Source: Marinobacter vinifirmus (lineage in GTDB: Bacteria > Pseudomonadota > Gammaproteobacteria > Pseudomonadales > Oleiphilaceae). Taken from it: DNA of 64,000 nucleotides. The stretch is taken from contig NZ_NEFY01000004.1 of NCBI RefSeq assembly GCF_002258215.1, positions 283,774-347,773 of the forward strand, written 5' to 3'. This document shows positions 24,509 through 33,358 of the stretch, one piece after another. Position 1 is the first letter of the stretch. Each line of letters opens with the position of its first letter. The translations under genes were made by a program, and so were the position numbers. Under the pieces are notes generated by a model that made no database searches, was not told where the DNA came from, and saw only the letters and a program-made list of their open reading frames with translations.

Positions 24509-26629
24509 ATGCCCCAGGCAAGCGGATTGCAGTTCACCGCCCGTGTAGGCGAATTCCCCTCTGATCACTTTTCGGTAGTTGGCTTTGCGCTAACCGAGCA
24601 GCTGTCTTCCTTGTTTCATGGCCGGTTAGAGCTGGCCAGTACTGACCCAGACGTGGCCGCTGCCGACATTCTGGAACAGCCGGTAGACCTGGTGGTTTGG
24701 CAGGATGGCCAGCCCCTGCGCCGCTTCACCGGTGTGGTGAACGAGTTTGTTCGTGGCAACACCGGCCACCGCCGCACCCGCTACGAAGTGGTGATTCAGC
24801 CCCCGATGTGGCGCCTGGGCCTGATGCACAACAGCCGTATCTTCCAGACCCAGGCCACGGACACCATTGTGCGAACCTTACTGGAAGAGCGGGGCATTGT
24901 GGATTCGGTGTTTGATCTGAAGCGCCCGCCGGCCGAACGGGAATACTGCGTCCAGCACCGGGAAACCGACCTGCAGTTCCTGGAAAGACTGGCCGCCGAA
25001 GAAGGCTGGCACTACCGCTACCAGCACGGCAGCATGGATGGCGACGAGCAACCAGCGTTAATCATTGCCGACCACCACGGCGATGCCCCGAAACTGGAAC
25101 CTGTGACCTGTAACACCAAAGCCGGCGGCAGCACCCAACAAGCCTGCGTTTTCAGCTTTGCCTATGAAGAGCGGGTGCGTGCTTCCTCCGTGGCGATGAA
25201 GGACTACACCTTCAAGAACCCGGCCTATGCCCTGATTCACGAATACAGCGCAGCCGGTGTGAATCACAGAGAAGATTATCAACACTACGACTACCCCGGC
25301 CGCTACAAGGCCGACGCCAGTGGCGAACCGTTCACCCAGGCCAGACTGGACGCCCTGAGAAACGATGCCTCCCTCGCCAAGGGCAAAAGCAACCGACCGG
25401 ACTTCGCTCCCGGAGCCAAAGTGGAATTGCAGGAACACGACAGCCAGACCCTGAACCGGGAATGGCTGCTCACCGCTGTCACCCACACCGGCAAACAGCC
25501 CCAGGCGATGGAAGAAGAGGGTGGCAGCGAACCCACCAGTTACCACAACGACTTCACCGCCATCCCGGCGGACAAAACCTGGCGCCCCCTGTGTAACCAC
25601 AAGCCCATGATGGACGGCCCCCAGATGGCGATCGTCACCGGTCCCGAGGGTGAAGAGATCCACTGCGACCAGTACGGCCGGGTGAAAGTACGATTCCCCT
25701 GGGATCGCTACTCGAAAAATGACGAGCACAGCAGCGCCTGGCTGCGCGTCACTCAAGGCTGGGCTGGCGGCCAATACGGCTTTATGGCTCTACCCAGAAT
25801 CGGCCACGAAGTGATCGTTTCCTTCCTGGACGGCGACCCGGACCAGCCGATCATTACCGGAAGAACCTACCACGCCACCAATACACCGCCGTACGCGCTG
25901 CCGGAACACAAAACCCGGACCACATTAAAAACCAAAACCCATAAGGGCGAGGGCAGCAACGAACTGCGGTTTGAAGACGAAGCTGGTGAAGAACAGATCT
26001 ATATCCACGCCCAGAAAGACCTGGACCTGCTTACGGAAAACAATCGCACCGAAGTCATCAAGAACGACAGCCACCTGACGGTGGAGAACCACCAGTTCAG
26101 CCATCTAAAAGCCGCTGAACACTGTACGACCGACGGTGAAAGCCGGCTTTCCGTAGGCGCAGACTGCAGCCAGACCATCGCCGGCAGTTTCCACCAGAAA
26201 ACCGGCCGCACCATGGCCTCGGAAGCCGGTACAGAAGTTCATCATAAAGCCGGTGCGAAAGTGGTGCTGGATGCCGGGGCGGAGCTGACGATTTCTGGTG
26301 GTGGGAGCTTTATCAAGCTGGACCCCAGTGGGGTTACCTTGAGTGGGCCGGGGATCAAGATTAATTCTGGGGGGAGTCCGGGGAATGGTTCAGGGCAAAG
26401 TTCTGCTAATCCGGAACTACCAAACCTTGTTGGCAAAGATGGGACGGCAACGCCACAGCCTTCCGAACTGGCAATGGTCGGCCAGCGCAAAACTGCCTCT
26501 CCTGACCAGGTGGAGTTTGATCAGTTACCGGGCTCCGATCGAAAACTGATCATTGATGTGATTGGCGGGCATCTTGAGCGTGGCTCTGTGGAAGCGATTA
26601 AAGGGACTGATGGGGAGGAAACTGTATGA
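24509..26629 (+). CDS. vgrG: Type VI secretion spike protein VgrG
   Basis: This 706-residue protein forms the spike of the type VI secretion needle and carries effectors. The gp27-like region spans about 1-380 (VVWQDGQPLRRFTGVVNEF; VQHRETDLQFLERLAAEEG). The gp5 OB-fold region is at about 385-480 (VRFPWDRYSKNDEHSSAWLR; GGQYGFMALPRIGHEV; GDPDQPIITGRTYH). A beta-helical needle follows (HAQKDLDLLTENNRTEV). After the last repeats there is a tail of about 80 residues, Gly/Ser-rich and then charged, that may bind the effector encoded next. The stop overlaps the effector start by four bases. No other T6SS structural genes are in the window, so this is an orphan VgrG cassette. Confidence 0.95.
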   Translation: MPQASGLQFTARVGEFPSDHFSVVGFALTEQLSSLFHGRLELASTDPDVAAADILEQPVDLVVWQDGQPLRRFTGVVNEFVRGNTGHRRTRYEVVIQPPMWRLGLMHNSRIFQTQATDTIVRTLLEERGIVDSVFDLKRPPAEREYCVQHRETDLQFLERLAAEEGWHYRYQHGSMDGDEQPALIIADHHGDAPKLEPVTCNTKAGGSTQQACVFSFAYEERVRASSVAMKDYTFKNPAYALIHEYSAAGVNHREDYQHYDYPGRYKADASGEPFTQARLDALRNDASLAKGKSNRPDFAPGAKVELQEHDSQTLNREWLLTAVTHTGKQPQAMEEEGGSEPTSYHNDFTAIPADKTWRPLCNHKPMMDGPQMAIVTGPEGEEIHCDQYGRVKVRFPWDRYSKNDEHSSAWLRVTQGWAGGQYGFMALPRIGHEVIVSFLDGDPDQPIITGRTYHATNTPPYALPEHKTRTTLKTKTHKGEGSNELRFEDEAGEEQIYIHAQKDLDLLTENNRTEVIKNDSHLTVENHQFSHLKAAEHCTTDGESRLSVGADCSQTIAGSFHQKTGRTMASEAGTEVHHKAGAKVVLDAGAELTISGGGSFIKLDPSGVTLSGPGIKINSGGSPGNGSGQSSANPELPNLVGKDGTATPQPSELAMVGQRKTASPDQVEFDQLPGSDRKLIIDVIGGHLERGSVEAIKGTDGEETV

Positions 26630-29600
26630 CAGGTGCCGTGGATTTTGCAGATGAGTCCCGGGATCGCTCGATTCTAAGAAGAGCAGATTACGACGATACC
26701 GATCCTAAGGATCTCGTACTGACTGTGCCCAAGCGCGATGGCGGCAAGATCTCGATTCCTCTCCTGAAGCACGCAAGATCTAACATTGAGCGTGAAGATT
26801 ACCAGGATAATACCCTCGTAAGGATTAAGCCCCTGGCAGAGATCGCCAGCAACTTACCTGTTAGACGTGGCTCCAATGCCCCCGTTTATCAAGGGAAAGG
26901 CGTAGCACTGTTGCGGCCTGGTTTTCTTTATATTTTCCGCGAAGACAAGCTCTGGCGAGAATTAGAGATCAGTCAGAACTCCCAATTCAGCGATATCGAT
27001 CTTCAGGCAGTGCGGGCGGAGGTTGGTGACCCAGAATCTGGCTTGAGAATGGTGCGCCCATCAGCCGGACAGTGGTTGGACGATGTGCTTGTTCCAGTGT
27101 TTCTCCAGGGGCAAGCGGTGATGCACGATTTCCGCATGGCCTACAGTGAAATCCAGTGGGATTGGGCCTACATCCAAAAACTTGAAGAGAGTGCAGCGAC
27201 TCGTAATGCAAGGACGACGGGTGTGGGTCACGCCTGGGCTGTCACATCGGTTGATTCGTTGAGTTTTGAAACCGGATTTCCTGCATCACGTGTTGAAGAT
27301 GTTCCGAAACTGAGGCACAGGGATCTGGGCATTGAACTGATGATAGAGAATCCCTGCGACTTCGTGCTCAGTTTTGAAGGGCCGGGTGAAGACGAACTAT
27401 GCAGCAAGCTCTCGAAGTTATTAGAGAGCAACGAGAAGCAGGCGAGGGAGTCGGCGAACATTCTTGACCTTACCTGCCCACCTGGAGCGGATCTTTTGCA
27501 GCATCTTCGCTCGCAGAAGGGGGGCGTTTGCGTGGCTATCCCGGATCCTTTTTTCCTGTTCCGCCACGCCCTGGCCCAGTTGCACTTGGCCATGCATTAT
27601 CTGGATGCCATCGATATTGCTATAAAGGACAAACCCCTGGTCCATTCCGCCATGTTAATCCGCCAGGCAGTGTTCGACCCGGCGCCGAGTGGCCAGAGCG
27701 GAGACCTTGCGAACTACCGGAACGCTATCAACCGGGAACAGCTGGATGACATTCTGGAAACGGCCGAAAGGAATCACGCTGTTCGGAACATAGAAGACCA
27801 GACGCGCCGCCTGAAGAAATTGATGAAGAGCTCGTCATTCAACTCGGTGTTCGACGATTATCTGCAAAGCCCGGATGTAGCCGCTTGTGAAGCCTTTTTG
27901 CTGTGCGCGGACAACTTGAATGTACTGCAGCAAATCCCAGGGGTACTCAAAGCACAGGGGGTGGATGATGATCAGGGGATCCCTGGCGCTCTGGCAAAGT
28001 GGCTATCGGATGAATCAATGTTGGCAAAGTGGTCGCCGGGAATCGCCGCCGAAACAGGGGAGGAAGGCACGCAGCCATCTCCCTACGAACAACTTCGGTT
28101 GCTCGCCAGCGACCAGACGGAGATTAACGATCAGCACCTGGGCCGCCTCAACCTCCAGGCTCTGGCGTATGCTGAGAAACAGTTCCAGTACGACGAGGAG
28201 TCCACTGGCGAGAAAGTCGCCGGGGAGGTGAAGGATGCAGGGCGTGTTGGGGCACTGGTAAGTGGGGTGCTGGGGGAGTGGAGTGCCTCAGTACTGACCG
28301 CCTGCAGAAGGCTGATGGAAGACGGTAGCGTGGAGGTCATCCAGGTCCAAAGAATCATGCAGGCTGCGTCTGCCAACGCCATCCTTTCTGATCCAGGTCT
28401 GGTGGGGGTGGATCTGATGCGTCGGGGCGACGTAGACCCTACCAAGCACACCATTATTGGCGTGGAGGGTGACGGCATTCGCCGTGGCCTGACTGACTTC
28501 GACCGCGGCCAGGGTGGGCTGCTCACTCGCGCCAATGATTACCTCTATGCGGATCTTGTGGATCGGTCTGGACAGGTCCAGGGTTCCACCAGCCCCGCCC
28601 GTGCCTCTGGTGAGCTGGAAGAAGCTATCAAGAAAATCGCTGGCAATACTTGGGTCTACGTGGTGCCTGCCGGACACCCGGAGGCAAGGAAGCTCAGTGT
28701 ATTGAAGGTGGATCTCGCCAAGCGTGTTGGGGCGGTGGTGGATGGCCCGGGCGTGTCTAGTGGTTTGGTGGCATTGGCGGCGTTTAATTTGTTTTTGGAG
28801 GGAACATCCGCGGTTAAGGCTTACCAAGCTAATGATGGGAAGCGAGGGTTAGCTGTAGGGAAATTTGCGGGAGCCATCTTTGACCTCACTGCAGCGTCAA
28901 TGAAATTGAGCATAGTTGCGCACGAAACTGCGGGGGTTGAGTTAACTCAGTCATCAAAGATCTATAGGGTTTCCAGTCGCCCACTCTTTGATATGAAGGG
29001 GTGGCCATTAATTGGCAAAAGGCTCGCAAAAGTTGGAGCAAGCACCCTTGTCAGAACGGTTGGCCTTGCCAGTTTCGTAGCAGGAGGTGTGGCAGTTGGG
29101 TTGAGCTATTGGGATATGAGGATCAGTCTGAGCCGGGGGGATCTTGATGCTGCGAATGGGCACGGAATAGCGGTCGCCGGTGGTTTGATCTTCCTGTCAG
29201 TACCATTGATAGGCGGGCTGCTGGCGATTCCGGGTTGGGGGTGGGCCGTTCTCGGAATGAGCATGGCTTTGGGTGGGTCATTGTATGCGGGAAGCGTGGC
29301 CGACGACCTCTTCGAAAGGGTGCTGAAACAGGGGCCATTGGGGACGCACCCGCAGGACTCCTTGGTGAACCTGGACGATTTGGCCTATTACGGGCAGTTG
29401 CTAACACTGCTTTCCCCGGTCAATATTTCCGCACAAAGATACGGGGATGTCGATCCGGATCCGGCGTTGACTAGCCCGGACCATCCGCCACAGCCGAATG
29501 ATTATGTCATCACTTTACAAACTCCAGTGGTCAGTCGGTTGAAGGTGCTACAGGAGTGTCGTCCAGACCTGCCAACCCAGCCTTTCAAGATTGTGGTGCA

Positions 29601-30003
29601 GGAAGTGGCGTACATGAACAGCCGTGCCGAAACCTCCAACATAGCGGTTGGCACAGTGGAGCAGGAAGTCATGTTGTCGACTACTCCACTTACACAAATT
29701 GTCGCGAGGCAGTCCCTGCCTGATGAGTCTGCCGTGCGTTTTCTGGTTAAACGGGAGCTCCAGAGCAGCAGCCTCCAGAGTTTTGGATATCAGGAAGACG
29801 TCAGTACAACGATACGGGTTGGATTGCAGGCCGTGGTCGGCACAGAACAGGGACCTGTGGTCTTTCCCACGCCTGTGATGGAGAGCTATGAACCTTATAA
29901 TGATACCCGCCATGGCGGGGCACCGGATAAGTCCCGCAGTGTTTTAAATCCGCATTCCGAGCCATTAGTACCCTATTGGTTCCTTAAGGAAGTTTCTGTA
30001 TGA
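26626..30003 (+). CDS. Putative VasX-like pore-forming T6SS effector
   Basis: This is a 1125-residue protein translationally coupled to vgrG by an ATGA overlap. The N-terminal third contains LLRPGFLYIFREDKLWREL at about residues 94-112, which resembles the toxin VasX N-terminal region with its LR-x-GYLYV motif. The middle is helical. From about residue 705 onward there are hydrophobic segments (SSGLVALAAFNLFLEG; SFVAGGVAVGLSYW; a long Gly-rich pair at about 846-890), as in colicin-like membrane-inserting effectors. The C-terminal 200 residues are hydrophilic and beta-rich. I infer delivery by VgrG to the target cell envelope. The overlap with the downstream membrane protein gene supports an effector-immunity pair. 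No catalytic motif was seen. Confidence 0.65.
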   Translation: MTGAVDFADESRDRSILRRADYDDTDPKDLVLTVPKRDGGKISIPLLKHARSNIEREDYQDNTLVRIKPLAEIASNLPVRRGSNAPVYQGKGVALLRPGFLYIFREDKLWRELEISQNSQFSDIDLQAVRAEVGDPESGLRMVRPSAGQWLDDVLVPVFLQGQAVMHDFRMAYSEIQWDWAYIQKLEESAATRNARTTGVGHAWAVTSVDSLSFETGFPASRVEDVPKLRHRDLGIELMIENPCDFVLSFEGPGEDELCSKLSKLLESNEKQARESANILDLTCPPGADLLQHLRSQKGGVCVAIPDPFFLFRHALAQLHLAMHYLDAIDIAIKDKPLVHSAMLIRQAVFDPAPSGQSGDLANYRNAINREQLDDILETAERNHAVRNIEDQTRRLKKLMKSSSFNSVFDDYLQSPDVAACEAFLLCADNLNVLQQIPGVLKAQGVDDDQGIPGALAKWLSDESMLAKWSPGIAAETGEEGTQPSPYEQLRLLASDQTEINDQHLGRLNLQALAYAEKQFQYDEESTGEKVAGEVKDAGRVGALVSGVLGEWSASVLTACRRLMEDGSVEVIQVQRIMQAASANAILSDPGLVGVDLMRRGDVDPTKHTIIGVEGDGIRRGLTDFDRGQGGLLTRANDYLYADLVDRSGQVQGSTSPARASGELEEAIKKIAGNTWVYVVPAGHPEARKLSVLKVDLAKRVGAVVDGPGVSSGLVALAAFNLFLEGTSAVKAYQANDGKRGLAVGKFAGAIFDLTAASMKLSIVAHETAGVELTQSSKIYRVSSRPLFDMKGWPLIGKRLAKVGASTLVRTVGLASFVAGGVAVGLSYWDMRISLSRGDLDAANGHGIAVAGGLIFLSVPLIGGLLAIPGWGWAVLGMSMALGGSLYAGSVADDLFERVLKQGPLGTHPQDSLVNLDDLAYYGQLLTLLSPVNISAQRYGDVDPDPALTSPDHPPQPNDYVITLQTPVVSRLKVLQECRPDLPTQPFKIVVQEVAYMNSRAETSNIAVGTVEQEVMLSTTPLTQIVARQSLPDESAVRFLVKRELQSSSLQSFGYQEDVSTTIRVGLQAVVGTEQGPVVFPTPVMESYEPYNDTRHGGAPDKSRSVLNPHSEPLVPYWFLKEVSV

Positions 30004-31073
30004 CCATACCGATAGAGACACAAGAATATGCTTCGACCGCCTATCGGTCTGATCAGGCGGTGGAGCTACCCGAAACTCGAGCTAAACGGGAACGAGTGGG
30101 GGACGAGCTTCAGCCGTATGGTGCCTACGCTAACCTTAACCCGTATCACAGAACCGTGGAGGATATTGATACCGTTCAGTCCAGTGAACGAGACGATCCA
30201 GAATTCTATAAGGAACACTGGTGGTGGGATCACCAGCGATTGCGTTTCCTCAATGAAAAAACGGGGCTTAAATTTTTAATATTGCTGTTGCCATTTACCT
30301 GGATATTCACACTTCTTATCGGGGGGGTGGCTTTAGTTGGTTGGAGTGTAATTAGTGTTTCTGACCATTTTGAGTTGCCAGCCTTTCTTTTCATGTTATT
30401 GCTCTTAGTATTGGTGCCATCGTGGATTTTCTTTGCATTCTGGATCATTCCCAGCACTACCAACTGGCTTATGACCAACGTCGTTGGAGCTATCCTGAAA
30501 CCATTCGAGAAAACCCTGGAAAAGAAGTTGGACGAAACCCTGGAAGATGGCTGCAGCGAGTTCAACCGGGTCACCGGGCAGGTAAAGTTCGCCCTAGGCA
30601 AGGGACGTTCTTTTGAGGCACCGTTTGTGGAGTTCGATGCCTACGTGGAGCGAGTGGTCCAGCGGGGCGGTATCTTCTACCGGCTGATGTTCGTGCATCG
30701 TTACACCCAGAAGCAATTCAACAAAACCTCCCTGAGCAACATTGAAGCAGAGAAAACTGAGGTGCTGGCCCTGTGGGATATGTTGCAACGCTACATGGAC
30801 GTCACCCAACCCCTGCCAGACATGCCCCGGTTGGAGCCGTTTCGCCACCTGGACCCAGTGACCGCCAAGTACGACCAGACTACTAGCCGTAACCCCCGCT
30901 ACTGGCGAGACCTCGATCTGGAGGACTGGCAGAAGGGAGAGGGTGCGGAGATATTGAAAAAGCAGCGGCAGTATGCGTGGGGCCGCAGGCAATGCAGAGT
31001 CACTCCGCAATTGGGCAGTGTGGATATGCCCACCTATCGCCAAAGTCGGCCTGAAACAGCCTGTGTCGTGTAA
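30000..31073 (+). CDS. Two-TM membrane protein, probable immunity partner of the effector
   Basis: This is a 357-residue protein overlapping the effector stop by four bases. Residues 1-90 are hydrophilic and Tyr-rich. Two strong membrane helices follow (FLILLLPFTWIFTLLIGGVA at about 92-118; FLFMLLLLVLVPSWIFFAFW at about 128-150), and then a cytoplasmic helical domain of about 200 residues. Membrane-located immunity proteins are expected for pore-forming T6SS effectors such as VasX, and gene order supports that role; the size is larger than classic immunity proteins, so an accessory or co-effector function is possible. I do not recognise the family. Confidence 0.6.
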   Translation: MTIPIETQEYASTAYRSDQAVELPETRAKRERVGDELQPYGAYANLNPYHRTVEDIDTVQSSERDDPEFYKEHWWWDHQRLRFLNEKTGLKFLILLLPFTWIFTLLIGGVALVGWSVISVSDHFELPAFLFMLLLLVLVPSWIFFAFWIIPSTTNWLMTNVVGAILKPFEKTLEKKLDETLEDGCSEFNRVTGQVKFALGKGRSFEAPFVEFDAYVERVVQRGGIFYRLMFVHRYTQKQFNKTSLSNIEAEKTEVLALWDMLQRYMDVTQPLPDMPRLEPFRHLDPVTAKYDQTTSRNPRYWRDLDLEDWQKGEGAEILKKQRQYAWGRRQCRVTPQLGSVDMPTYRQSRPETACVV

Positions 31074-31438
31074 AGCCCTCCTTCAGGTTTTGGTTGGAAC
31101 TCGAATGGCTACGTTTGCCCACTGAGGAATAGTTTTGTGCTGAAACCCAAGCAGATCAGCGTATGAATGCACAACAGCCCGTGTCCTGTTTTTCAGACAC
31201 TGCATTTCGGGCAACTGACATTGGGCCCTTGCCAAAATCCCCCAAAGAGCGAGCAAGGGTTGGAGAGGACCCCGCAACTGGGCAAGATTTCGATGGGTGA
31301 ATACAGAAAACTACGCCCGGCTGATGCCTGGCCGATTTAAAGGCCCTTATTGCCCCCGTGGTTCCCTTTCGTGTTGCAAAATGCAACACCTGTAGCAATC
31401 TGTGCATACGGTTAGCTGAAAACATTCAGAAGGGCACC
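31074..31438. other. Intergenic region between the effector cassette and the antitoxin gene
   Basis: About 365 bases without a convincing gene. Short minus-strand frames exist but lack ribosome sites and conserved features. The only structured element I see is the palindrome at 31373-31387. Confidence 0.5.
31373..31387. promoter_or_regulatory. Candidate operator palindrome GTTGCA-AAA-TGCAAC
   Basis: A perfect 6-bp inverted repeat with a 3-base centre lies 52 bases before the ParD-like start. Antitoxins of this group commonly repress their own promoter by binding such sites, so it is a candidate autoregulatory operator. Confidence 0.4.
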
Positions 31439-31822
31439 ATGGCGACAGCAATTCGAATTGACGACAGGCTGATCCGTGAAGCATCAGCGGAGGCGCAGAT
31501 TCAACGTCGCTCTACGCCCAAGCAGATCGAATACTGGGCGGAGATTGGGAAGGTTGTGGCTGGAGAGGTCTCAGCAGAGGATCTGATTTCCATTGTGCAG
31601 GGTAATCGTCGGGTGAGGGTAGAGCCGTTAGTTCCGGAGCCGGTGTCCAGTGATGACTTGTGGGCTGAGGTTGATGCGGCTCGTGACTCGGGTGAGCTTG
31701 CTAAGACTATCGCTCACAGTCGAACAGTATATCAGTGCTCGATAGACCCGCCCGGCTATCTCGAAGCCATTCACCCTGACGGTACTCGTGAATTAGTGCA
31801 ATCTTTCTCGTCAAGCAAATGA
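31439..31822 (+). CDS. ParD-like antitoxin (no toxin partner visible)
   Basis: This is a 127-residue protein. The start at 31439 gives ATAIRIDDRLIREASAEAQI, followed by RRSTPKQIEYWAEIGKVVAG. Together they match the ParD-like antitoxin family (ribbon-helix-helix type, formerly DUF3423). The GAAGGG ribosome site lies upstream. The remaining 75 residues are longer than the minimal antitoxin, and the C-terminal CSIDPPGYLEAIHPDGTREL looks like a small folded domain. The usual toxin gene is absent on both sides: the next gene is convergent DUF1853, overlapping by 12 bases. It may be a solitary regulator or a remnant. Confidence 0.75.
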   Translation: MATAIRIDDRLIREASAEAQIQRRSTPKQIEYWAEIGKVVAGEVSAEDLISIVQGNRRVRVEPLVPEPVSSDDLWAEVDAARDSGELAKTIAHSRTVYQCSIDPPGYLEAIHPDGTRELVQSFSSSK

Positions 31823-32719
31823 GGCCAAAGGCCACTCCCCCGGCACCACAAACCACCGCCCCCTCTCAACCCAACACCCAAGCCCCGGTTGCCACTCCAC
31901 CCGAGCAAACAACACCGGCACGCCTTTGGCCTTCACAAACTCCAGCGCCTCCCGTGCAGCTCGAACATCCGGCTGCTCACTCTGCCTCCAGGGCCCAATC
32001 CAATGGGGCTTTTTCAACGGCACCCAGCCGGTCAGGTCTGAGTTCTCCAACTCGCGGGCGTAGCACCAGCGCCCTTGCAAATGCTCCATCGGCACGTAAT
32101 CCGGCAGTTCCACTCGATTAACGGGATAGAACAGGTAACCCGGCATAAACACTTTCGGTGTAATGGCTTCTGATATCCCCAGCTCTGCCAGCAACGCCCG
32201 AGCCTCCACCCGCTGCGCCATGGGGCTTTGGTGGTTCAGTATTCGGTCTGCTTTCAGGTCCAGCCGGTCCTTTGCGTTGGGGCCGTACCATCGGGTGCCG
32301 GTTTCGCCTTCGTTCACGCCCAGATAGTATTTAATGGCGATCTCGTGGTGTTCCAGGCAATCGGTCTGGCGGTTACGCACTACGAAGTCCAGCTCGCCAA
32401 TGGTTCGGTTGTCGGCTTTGATTTGCTGGTTCTTCAGTAACAGCTCCCACCCCAGCAAGTCCTTCAGAAGCACTTCATACAAGCGCTCAAAGTAATGGCC
32501 TAACCGGCGCTCTGCGGGCTGGGCTAGCCTTGCGGGCATGGCTTCCGGTTGTTGGTCCCAGTGCTGCAATATTTCCAGGTAGTTGTCAGGTAACCGTTGT
32601 GGCGGATAGAAAGACACAGGGGCTTCGAGCAACTGCGGTGCAGAGCACAGCCACGCCAGGTGGCGCACGGTGGGCGTCTGAAAGGTGAGTGGGGTTTCGG
32701 TATCTGCGTTTGTCGTCAT
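31811..32719 (-). CDS. DUF1853 family protein
   Basis: This is a 302-residue soluble protein of the DUF1853 type, common in gammaproteobacteria and of unknown function. The central region GELDFVVRNRQTDCLEHHEI-AIKYYLG resembles a PD-(D/E)XK-like nuclease core (E-x-D then E-x-x-x-K), which the family has been suggested to share; catalysis is unproven. It is divergent from the glyoxalase gene with 58 bases between starts. Its 3' end overlaps the antitoxin gene. Confidence 0.8.
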   Translation of the reverse strand: MTTNADTETPLTFQTPTVRHLAWLCSAPQLLEAPVSFYPPQRLPDNYLEILQHWDQQPEAMPARLAQPAERRLGHYFERLYEVLLKDLLGWELLLKNQQIKADNRTIGELDFVVRNRQTDCLEHHEIAIKYYLGVNEGETGTRWYGPNAKDRLDLKADRILNHQSPMAQRVEARALLAELGISEAITPKVFMPGYLFYPVNRVELPDYVPMEHLQGRWCYARELENSDLTGWVPLKKPHWIGPWRQSEQPDVRAAREALEFVKAKGVPVLFARVEWQPGLGCWVERGRWFVVPGEWPLASFA

Positions 32720-32777
32720 GGCCCGAGAATAACGTAAACTGTGGCGGTTTAAGAGCCATTAAATTCAGGAGCCAACC

Positions 32778-33218
32778 ATGCAATACCTGCATACGATGAT
32801 TCGAGTCAGCAATCTGGACGACACTCTCCACTTCTTCTGCGACCTGCTGGGTATGGTGGAAATCTCCCGTAAAGACAGCGAGCAGGGCCGCTTTACCCTG
32901 GTGTTCCTAGCCGCTCCGGAAGACGAAGCCCGTGCCCGGGAAAATCAGGCACCGATGGTGGAGTTGACCTACAACTGGGATCCGGAGGAATACACCGGCG
33001 GCCGTAATTTCGGGCACCTGGCGTTCCGGGTGGAGAACATCTACGAGCTGTGCGACAAGCTCCAGGCCAATGGCGTAACCATCAATCGCCCACCCCGTGA
33101 TGGTCATATGGCCTTTATCCGCACGCCGGATAATATCTCCATTGAACTGTTGCAGAAAGGTGATGCACTGGAGCCACAGGAGCCCTGGGCCAGTATGGGT
33201 AACACCGGTACCTGGTAA
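32778..33218 (+). CDS. gloA: Lactoylglutathione lyase (glyoxalase I) family protein
   Basis: This is a 146-residue VOC-fold enzyme. Expected metal ligands are visible: His5 ([10 protein letters not shown]), Glu in [10 protein letters not shown], His in GHLAFRVEN and Glu in ISIELLQK. Glyoxalase I isomerises the methylglyoxal-glutathione adduct to S-lactoylglutathione. Length fits the short bacterial GloA form with a C-terminal extension of about 15 residues. CAGGAG precedes the ATG. Confidence 0.88.
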   Translation: MQYLHTMIRVSNLDDTLHFFCDLLGMVEISRKDSEQGRFTLVFLAAPEDEARARENQAPMVELTYNWDPEEYTGGRNFGHLAFRVENIYELCDKLQANGVTINRPPRDGHMAFIRTPDNISIELLQKGDALEPQEPWASMGNTGTW

Positions 33219-33358
33219 GCGGTGTTGTGAGACGTAGTTCACACTTTTGACGCCGCCCCCGGGCGGCGTTACCAAAGCCTGTTCATATAGCGCCCGCTTA
33301 TCATTTGTTGACTTTTGCACCTTCGGGTACACAAACAACAACAAATGAGGTGGCCGTT

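Noticed and set aside
28288..28827. 179-residue minus-strand frame inside the effector gene as an immunity gene
   Set aside because: No ribosome site and shadow-type composition; the downstream overlapping gene is a better candidate.
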